A DNA stretch of 11,625 nucleotides, taken from contig CAJMPT010000048.1 in the NCBI GenBank assembly GCA_905215465.1, forward strand, positions 1 to 11,625, read 5' to 3'. The DNA is from an uncultured bacterium. GTDB taxonomy: Bacteria > Actinomycetota > Coriobacteriia > Coriobacteriales > Atopobiaceae. The position numbers were made by a program, and so were the translations under genes. Position 1 is the first letter of the stretch. Each line of letters opens with the position of its first letter. Under the pieces are notes generated by a model, which saw nothing but the letters and a program-made list of their open reading frames with translations, had not been told where the DNA came from and did no database searches. Below, one piece after another: positions 7,287 to 11,625 of this stretch.

Positions 7287-7323
7287 GGCGGTGCCCGCAC
7301 CGCGAGGTACCTTGGGTACCGCC
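7287..7323 (+). other. Alternative hairpins in the ssb-rpsR gap
   Basis: GCGGTGC (7288-7294) can pair with GCACCGC (7297-7303), and two GGTACC palindromes (7306-7311 and 7315-7320) can pair with each other. Alternatively GGCGGT (7287-7292) pairs with ACCGCC (7318-7323), enclosing the rest. No T-run follows. The structures end just before the rpsR ribosome binding site (AGAAAGG, 7327-7333). Confidence 0.55.
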
Positions 7324-7342
7324 AATAGAAAGGCAACAAGAC

Positions 7343-7615
7343 ATGGCTCAGCAGAAGCAAGATTTTCAGCGCCAGCCGCGTCGCAAGTACTGCCAGTTCT
7401 GCAAGGAGCAGACTGAGTTCATCGACTACAAGGACACTCAGCTCCTCCGCAAGTACATGACCGACCGCGGCAAGATCAAGCCGCGCCGCGTCACTGGCGC
7501 CTGCACGCAGCACCAGCACGACATCGCGAACGCCATCAAGCGTGCTCGCGAGATGGCGCTCCTGCCCTACACCGTTCCCGTGGTCTCCAGCCGCGGCGGC
7601 CGTAGCCGCGGTTAG
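7343..7615 (+). CDS. rpsR: Small ribosomal subunit protein bS18
   Basis: bS18 is the partner of bS6 on the 30S platform. The 90-residue product matches the family: RKYCQFCKE, IDYKDTQLLRKYMTDRGKIKPRRVTGA and IKRAREMALLPYT. It carries C17-x2-C20 and C54-x2-H57, so it appears to be the zinc-binding (C+) form rather than the Cys-free paralogue that some actinobacteria express under zinc starvation. The C-terminus has a short Gly/Arg/Ser tail (SSRGGRSRG). The ribosome binding site is AGAAAGG (7327-7333). A CCGCGG-CCGCGG inverted repeat overlaps its last codons. Confidence 0.97.
   Translation: MAQQKQDFQRQPRRKYCQFCKEQTEFIDYKDTQLLRKYMTDRGKIKPRRVTGACTQHQHDIANAIKRAREMALLPYTVPVVSSRGGRSRG
7591..7611 (+). 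other. Hairpin overlapping the end of rpsR
   Basis: CCGCGG at 7591-7596 and 7606-7611 (each self-complementary) can form a 6-bp hairpin with a 9-nt loop over the codons of the Arg/Gly tail. No T-run follows. It is similar in type to the hairpins in the other gaps of this operon. Confidence 0.45.
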
Positions 7616-7649
7616 GGACTGGCTGCGATTCGAGAGGGAGCGCGCGCCG

Positions 7650-8678
7650 TTGGACAGGCAAACCGGTGATGGCCTGCCTCCTGTCCCGTCAGGGGCAATC
7701 CGTCCACAGGACGGAGAGCCGCCGAGAAGGGCCGGGGGAGAGGTCAACGTCTTTCTGGGATACCTGCTCTGTGCGCTAGGCGGTCTGGCGGCAACGGCAT
7801 CGCCGCTCGCCACCGCCCTGTTCGTCGGGTTTGGAATGACCGTCGTCTCGTCGAGAAGACCGATTTCCGCCCGGGCCCTTGGGGTTCTTGTCTGCGTCGT
7901 TCCGGCGCTGGCAATGGGACTCCAGCTGGACTCGTCCTCCGTTGCGTCCGCACTTGTCGCCTGCTGCCTTGGTGCTGCGACGGCGATTGCGTTCTGCGAG
8001 AAGAGGGCGACCGCGGGCGTGCTCTGCGCGCTTGTCGGAATGGCGACTCTTGTCCAGCTTGGGTCTGACGCGCTTCTCGCCGCGGGTCAGGGCACGACGC
8101 TCGTCAGCAGCATGAGCTCGCTGATGGACGCCTACCTGCAACAGCTTGGCCTCCTCGGTAGCGAGGTGTCCGAGCAGGTTGCGATCGCGCAGGCAGTACT
8201 GCGCGTGGTTTGGCCTGTCACGTATGTGGTTCCCGCCCTGGGCGAGCTGCTGTTCGCCTACCTGGGAGTGAAGATTGCGTCCACCCGTCTGGGCGAGCGC
8301 AACATTGAGCTCCCGGACTTTGCGGAGTTCGACCTTCCCCTGTGGGTGGTTTCGCTCTTCGTGGGCGGACTTGTGGGCCTGGCCGTCTGTCTCACCGTCA
8401 AGGTGCCGACAGACGGAGTCTGGTTCATGGCCTTCGCAAACGTGGTCCTTGCCGTGAGGTTTGCCTTCGCGGCTCAGGGCATGGCCGTTCTCGCCTGGTC
8501 CATCCGGAAAAGGCGGCCCAGCAGGCTTATGGCGGTTCTGGCCGTCATCGCGGCACTGTATCTTGAGATGCAGTTCATCGTAATGAGCATCGTGGGACTC
8601 GTGGACGTGTGGAGCGACATTCGCCACCTCAACCGTGGCAAGACGGTCACCGTCCAGGACAACGCGAAGCAAGACTAA
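7650..8678 (+). CDS. DUF2232 (YybS-like) polytopic membrane protein
   Basis: The product is an integral membrane protein of about 342 residues with roughly eight helices (near 35-66, 74-92, 97-116, 120-144, 183-210, 230-250, 257-284 and 292-320). It ends IVGLVDVWSDIRHL, like the DvW-DfR ending I associate with DUF2232. YybS-type genes lie beside rpsR and rplI in many Gram-positives; the function is unknown. The start is uncertain. TTG 7650 has a good ribosome binding site (GAGAGGGAG, 7632-7640, 9-nt spacer) and adds about 34 Pro/Arg-rich residues before the first helix. A second strong site (GGGGGAGAGG, 7734-7743) is followed only by in-frame GTC codons, not a usual start. gdpP, often next in Firmicutes, is missing, and rplI follows after 34 bp. 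Confidence 0.82.
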   Translation: MDRQTGDGLPPVPSGAIRPQDGEPPRRAGGEVNVFLGYLLCALGGLAATASPLATALFVGFGMTVVSSRRPISARALGVLVCVVPALAMGLQLDSSSVASALVACCLGAATAIAFCEKRATAGVLCALVGMATLVQLGSDALLAAGQGTTLVSSMSSLMDAYLQQLGLLGSEVSEQVAIAQAVLRVVWPVTYVVPALGELLFAYLGVKIASTRLGERNIELPDFAEFDLPLWVVSLFVGGLVGLAVCLTVKVPTDGVWFMAFANVVLAVRFAFAAQGMAVLAWSIRKRRPSRLMAVLAVIAALYLEMQFIVMSIVGLVDVWSDIRHLNRGKTVTVQDNAKQD

Positions 8679-8679
8679 G

Positions 8680-8696
8680 GGCCGGCGCGTCCGGCC
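8680..8696 (+). other. Hairpin in the DUF2232-rplI gap
   Basis: GGCCGG (8680-8685) pairs with CCGGCC (8691-8696) around CGCGT and is followed closely by the rplI ribosome binding site AAGGAG (8701-8706). No T-run follows. Confidence 0.55.
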
Positions 8697-8712
8697 GAAG
8701 AAGGAGTATCCC

Positions 8713-9225
8713 ATGAAAGTCATCCTCACGGATGAGCTCAGGGGTAAGGGCGGCGAGGGCGACATCGTCGATGTCGCTCAGGGCTACGCGGAGAACTTCC
8801 TGTTCCCCAACAAGATGGCCCTGCCCGCCACCCCGGGCAACATCAAGCAGCTCGAGGAGCGTCGTCACAACATCGAGAAGCGCGAGGCCGAGCGCGTCGC
8901 CGCTGCCGAGGCTCTGAAGGCTGCCATCGATGGCAAGTCCGTCACCGTTGACGCCAAGATCGGCGAGGAGGGCCAGCTCTTTGGCTCCGTCACCCCCGCT
9001 CAGATCGCCGAGGCCATCAAGGCCGAGCTGGGCGTCGAGGTCGACCGCAAGCGCGTCGGCCGCGGCAACGCCATCAAGACCTCCGGCAAGCACCAGGTCG
9101 AGGTCAACTTCTACCGCGAGATCAGCGCCACGGTCACCGTCCTTGTCGGCGTGACCGAGGAGGAGCCCGCCGAGGAGCAGGCCGAGGCTGAGGTTGAGGC
9201 CGAGGCCGTCGAGGACGCCGAGTAG
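8713..9225 (+). CDS. rplI: Large ribosomal subunit protein bL9 with acidic C-terminal tail
   Basis: bL9 binds 23S rRNA near the L1 stalk and supports translational fidelity. Residues 1-147 match the whole family: N-terminal domain MKVILTDELRGKGGEGDIVDVAQGYAENFLFPNKMALPAT, a long central helix (about 42-74), and a C-terminal domain with GEEGQLFGSVT (84-94) and SGKHQVEVNF (124-133). The protein is 170 residues against about 148-150 in E. coli and B. subtilis. The extra 22 residues (149-170) are an acidic tail of Glu/Ala/Val with 12 acidic residues. ATG 8713 follows AAGGAG with a 6-nt spacer. It is the last gene of the operon; a strong terminator lies 100 bp downstream. Confidence 0.97.
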   Translation: MKVILTDELRGKGGEGDIVDVAQGYAENFLFPNKMALPATPGNIKQLEERRHNIEKREAERVAAAEALKAAIDGKSVTVDAKIGEEGQLFGSVTPAQIAEAIKAELGVEVDRKRVGRGNAIKTSGKHQVEVNFYREISATVTVLVGVTEEEPAEEQAEAEVEAEAVEDAE

Positions 9226-9229
9226 CACG

Positions 9230-9324
9230 GTTTTCAACGCCCGCCGCTGAGCTGGGGATTTCTACAAGAACCGCAGGTCAGCATTAGGCAGGCAAAACCG
9301 CCTGTGACTCACCTGGCACCCATG
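9230..9324. other. rplI 3' region with GTTTTCAACG and AACCGCAGGT motifs
   Basis: No gene is seen between the rplI stop and its terminator. GTTTTCAACG (9230-9239) is the complement of a motif repeated upstream of dnaB. AACCGCAGGT (9269-9278) is exactly inverted at 9395-9404, so the pair flanks the terminator. CAGGC/GCCTG (9289-9293 and 9300-9304) can form a small hairpin around AAAACC. Confidence 0.4.
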
Positions 9325-9369
9325 AGCCGCCCCAAGAGGACTTGTTCCTCCTGGGGCGGCTTTCTTTTT
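9325..9369 (+). terminator. Strong rho-independent terminator of the rpsF-rplI operon
   Basis: AGCCGCCCC (9325-9333) pairs with GGGGCGGCT (9353-9361), with an inner AGGA/TCCT pairing. The T-rich tract TTTCTTTTT follows at 9361-9369. Stem, loop and tract all fit an intrinsic terminator, which separates the ribosomal operon from dnaB. Confidence 0.93.
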
Positions 9370-9660
9370 GGGAGATTTGATAGCACCGTCATCTACCTGC
9401 GGTTTTGTGGCAAACGTATTCAAATGGTTGCTATGTTTGGGTGCTTCTCGGCGTGTTAGCTGTGGATATTCGATTTGCCTACAAACGGGTCCGACTTTGC
9501 TTGCGCCGATGTTGAAAACCTCGCAAAAGACCAGTTGGCAAATTGTTGAAAACGTTGAAAAGTCGAGAAACACAAGGTAGACGGATTGGCTTGTAAACAC
9601 GTGTTAGATCGGGGAACCGGCGGGCGTCTGCGGCCAACTGCCATCACCATGCCGCATCGT
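9370..9660. other. AT-richer gap upstream of dnaB with repeated GTTGAAAA motifs
   Basis: This gap is visibly AT-richer than its surroundings and holds no credible gene: the open frames on either strand lack ribosome binding sites and recognisable products. TGTTGAAAAC occurs at 9510-9519 and 9544-9553, and CGTTGAAAAG at 9553-9562. TGTGGATAT (9461-9469) is one base off the DnaA-box complement. AACACGTGTT (9596-9605) is a perfect 10-bp palindrome. Two weak promoter-like strings are present: TGC-TATGTT (9429-9437), and TTGAAA (9555-9560) with TAGACG (9578-9583) at 17-bp spacing. They could serve dnaB or an unrecognised small RNA. Confidence 0.45.
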
Positions 9661-9663
9661 GGC

Positions 9664-9672
9664 TGCTAAAGT
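9664..9672 (+). promoter_or_regulatory. Candidate extended -10 promoter of dnaB
   Basis: TGC followed by TAAAGT (9667-9672) fits an extended -10, with a start near 9679 and a leader of about 30 nt to the GTG at 9710. It resembles TGC-TAACAT upstream of rpsF. No clear -35 is seen. Confidence 0.45.
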
Positions 9673-9709
9673 AGGAGATTGCCCGACTCTGACCAAACGA
9701 GGAGCTCCC

Positions 9710-11104
9710 GTGCCTTCCGATGACTACGACATCAACCCAACGAGAATGACCGGCACCGAGGCCGGCGTAATGCCGCAGGACCGCGAGGCAGAGTCGTCCG
9801 TCCTCTCCGCGATGATGATCTCTCCGGACGCGCTGCAGGAATGTCTCATCGAACTGACGCCGGAGGACTTCTACTTCCCCGCCAACCAGACCATCTTTTT
9901 GGCCGTGCGCGAGATGTTCAACCGCAACCAGCCGGTGGACAGCATCTCGCTGGCCGACTACCTCAAGAGCAAGGGTGAGCTGGACAAGATCGGCGGCCGA
10001 TCCTACCTGCTGGGCCTGGCCAACAACTCGCTTGCGCTTCTCGGCTGGCGTCGTCACATGGAGATGCTCCACCGTGACACTACGCTGCGCAAGATGATCC
10101 TTGCCTCCGCGCAGATCACGGCCCTTGCCTATGACGCGCCCGAGGACACCAAGGAGGTCATCGACCGCGCCGAGAAGATGCTCCTGGACGTCACCAACCG
10201 CGATATCCACACCAACGAGCAGTCCCTCGAGGACGTCATGGCCGACCTCTACGAGGAGCTGCAGGCTGCGGCCGAGCACAAGGACGAGCCGCTTGGCGTG
10301 CAGACGGGATTCCCGTCCATCGACAGCTGCCTTCTGGGCCTGCGACCTGGCCAGATGGTGGTCATCGGCGCCCGACCGGGCGTCGGCAAGACCTCCTTTG
10401 CCCTGAACCTCGCCACCAACGCGGCCTTTGCGGGCGCCTCCGTGGCACTCTTCTCGCTCGAGATGTCCAAGACCGAGATCGCGCAGCGCCTCCTGGCGGC
10501 AAACGCGCGCATCGGCCTGCAGGAGATCCGTTCCGGCAACATCCGCGCCGAGCAGTGGCCGCAGATCCTCGAGGCCACCGAGCAGCTTTCCAAGCTGGAC
10601 ATCGTCATCGATGACACCCCGGGTACCACGGTGACCGAGATTCGAGCCAAGGCACGCCGCATCCTGCGCGGTAAGAAGCTCGGCGTGGTCATCGTCGACT
10701 ACCTGCAGCTCATCTCTCCGCCGTCCGGTGGTCACCGCGCGGACAGCCGTGCCACCGAGGTCGGCGAGATGTCGCGTGGCATCAAGATCATGGCAAAGGA
10801 CCTCGAGGTCCCGGTCATCACGCTCTCACAGCTCAACCGTACCGTCGAGAACCGCACGGGCAAGCGTCCGCAGCTCTCCGACCTGCGAGAGTCCGGCTCC
10901 ATCGAGCAGGACGCCGACATCGTCGCCCTTCTCGACCGCTCCATGAACGAGGAGGAGGCAGCCCGCGAGGACAGGCCGGCCATGGGAGAGACCACGTTCA
11001 TCATCGCAAAGAACCGCTCGGGCGCCCTGGCGGACGTGCCGCTGACCTTCCTGCCCGGCTCCACCAAGTTCGTCGAGATCGACCGCCAGTTCCGCGGCGA
11101 GTAG
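9710..11104 (+). CDS. dnaB: Replicative DNA helicase DnaB
   Basis: DnaB is the hexameric 5'-3' helicase of the replication fork. The 464-residue product has the N-terminal domain at about 22-125 (MPQDREAESSVLSAMMIS, FYFPANQTIFLAVREMF) and a RecA-fold ATPase domain from about 195. Walker A is GARPGVGKTS (220-229), SLEMS is at 249-253, Walker B is VVIVDYLQLI (326-335), TLSQLNR is at 371-377, and DLRESGSIEQDAD is at 391-403. KNRSG (434-438) carries the likely arginine finger. No intein interrupts the conserved motifs. I start at GTG 9710 because GAGGAG (9699-9704) precedes it with a 5-nt spacer. An in-frame GTG at 9659 would lie upstream of the candidate promoter and lacks a binding site. The C-S lyase gene follows after 47 bp. 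Confidence 0.97.
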   Translation: MPSDDYDINPTRMTGTEAGVMPQDREAESSVLSAMMISPDALQECLIELTPEDFYFPANQTIFLAVREMFNRNQPVDSISLADYLKSKGELDKIGGRSYLLGLANNSLALLGWRRHMEMLHRDTTLRKMILASAQITALAYDAPEDTKEVIDRAEKMLLDVTNRDIHTNEQSLEDVMADLYEELQAAAEHKDEPLGVQTGFPSIDSCLLGLRPGQMVVIGARPGVGKTSFALNLATNAAFAGASVALFSLEMSKTEIAQRLLAANARIGLQEIRSGNIRAEQWPQILEATEQLSKLDIVIDDTPGTTVTEIRAKARRILRGKKLGVVIVDYLQLISPPSGGHRADSRATEVGEMSRGIKIMAKDLEVPVITLSQLNRTVENRTGKRPQLSDLRESGSIEQDADIVALLDRSMNEEEAAREDRPAMGETTFIIAKNRSGALADVPLTFLPGSTKFVEIDRQFRGE

Positions 11105-11151
11105 CCCATCTGCCGCCGGACGGGGGGGGACGCTGTCAGGGAGGAAAGAAG

Positions 11152-11625
11152 ATGAAGTACGACTTCACCAGCCACATGGAGCGCCACGGGAAGGACTCCA
11201 TTGCCGTGGACGGCCTGGGAACCGGGTTTGCGCCGGCCGCACCACAGGAGGGCTTTGACGTCATTCCCATGTGGATCGCGGACATGAACTTCCCCACCGT
11301 TCCCACGGTGACCGAGGCCATCATCGAGCGCGTCGGTCACCCAGCGTTTGGGTACTTCTCGCCGACGGACGAGTACTATGACTCCATCATTCGCTGGCAG
11401 TCCACGCGCAACGGCGTGGAGGGCCTCACTCCCGAGTGCATTGGCTACGAGAACGGCGTGCTCGGCGGCGTGGTGGCCACGCTGAACAGCTTTGTTGCCC
11501 CCGGCGACAAGGTCCTTCTCCACAGCCCGACCTACATCGGCTTCACCAAGAGCTTGGAGAACAACGGCCTTACGATCGTGCACTCGCCGCTGAAGATCGA
11601 CGAGTGCGGCGTCTGGCGCATGGAC
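11152..11625 (+). CDS. PatB/MalY-type C-S lyase (cystathionine beta-lyase), N-terminal part
   Basis: The first 158 residues of a fold-type I PLP enzyme are visible; the frame is open to the window's end. The family cleaves the C-S bond of cystathionine or cysteine, giving pyruvate, ammonia and a thiol or sulfide in the cytoplasm; E. coli MalY also acts as a regulator. Signatures are MKYDFTSHMERHGKDSIAVD, IPMWIADMNFPTVP (38-51), HPAFGYFSP (63-71), ENGVLGGVVATLNSF (100-114) and SPTYIGF (125-131), whose Tyr fits the usual cofactor-stacking region. The PLP-binding lysine lies beyond the edge. ATG 11152 follows GGAGG (11140-11144) with a 7-nt spacer. It is 47 bp after dnaB and could be co-transcribed with it; a run of eight Gs (11122-11129) lies in the gap. 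Confidence 0.9.
   Translation, partial: MKYDFTSHMERHGKDSIAVDGLGTGFAPAAPQEGFDVIPMWIADMNFPTVPTVTEAIIERVGHPAFGYFSPTDEYYDSIIRWQSTRNGVEGLTPECIGYENGVLGGVVATLNSFVAPGDKVLLHSPTYIGFTKSLENNGLTIVHSPLKIDECGVWRMD

Noticed and set aside
9262..9600. 112-aa minus-strand and 70-aa plus-strand open frames between rplI and dnaB
   Set aside because: The minus-strand frame runs through the terminator at 9325-9369, and neither has a ribosome binding site. They are better explained as open frames in AT-richer non-coding DNA.
9370..9660. This gap as the chromosomal origin oriC
   Set aside because: Only one imperfect DnaA-box-like site is present, with no box cluster and no dnaA or dnaN in the window. The repeats are reported as a separate finding instead.
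9659..9709. Upstream GTG start for dnaB
   Set aside because: It precedes the candidate -10 element at 9667-9672 and has no binding site, while GTG 9710 has GAGGAG at ideal spacing.

Overview
The window is a stretch of bacterial chromosome with high GC and strong use of C/G-ending codons. The gene content and protein style (a DUF4013 protein, a single-copy typA, an rpsF-ssb-rpsR-DUF2232-rplI cluster followed by dnaB, tRNA genes with encoded CCA) suggest an anaerobic actinobacterium of the class Coriobacteriia, perhaps near Olsenella/Atopobiaceae. That placement rests on family resemblance recalled from memory, not on a search. No phage, IS transposase, CRISPR array or defence gene was seen.

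Layout. Positions 1-942 hold the C-terminal part of an MFS transporter. A small acidic protein of unknown function (1014-1478) and the translational GTPase TypA/BipA (1578-3416) follow on the same strand. The 156-bp gap between typA and a convergent TRIC-type (UPF0126) membrane protein gene (3573-4295, minus) is almost filled by a 131-nt inverted repeat with a branched interior and no U-tract. Two serine tRNA genes (GGA and CGA anticodons, each with a long variable arm) lie at 4434-4655, each followed by a terminator-like hairpin. A DUF4013 membrane protein with a long Ala/Pro tail (4812-6029) comes next and ends at its own terminator.

The second half is a translation/replication cluster: rpsF, ssb, rpsR, a DUF2232 (YybS-like) membrane protein and rplI, all on the plus strand and apparently one transcription unit (6443-9225). 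It ends at a strong terminator (9325-9369). dnaB (9710-11104) has its own candidate promoter, and a PatB/MalY-type C-S lyase (from 11152) runs off the right edge. bS6 and bS18 bind each other in the 30S subunit, bL9 is a 50S protein, and SSB and DnaB act at the fork, so the cluster couples ribosome and replisome supply. The phosphodiesterase gene gdpP, which sits between the DUF2232 gene and rplI in many Firmicutes, is absent.

Most of the window is ordinary housekeeping. The points worth checking are non-coding: the typA/TRIC inverted repeat, DnaA-box-like sites and GTTGAAAAC repeats in the two long gaps flanking the rpsF-rplI operon, GC-rich hairpins in or at the edge of every junction of that operon, an rpsF leader with competing pairings, and a terminator-like hairpin between the two tRNA genes that leaves no visible promoter for the second.
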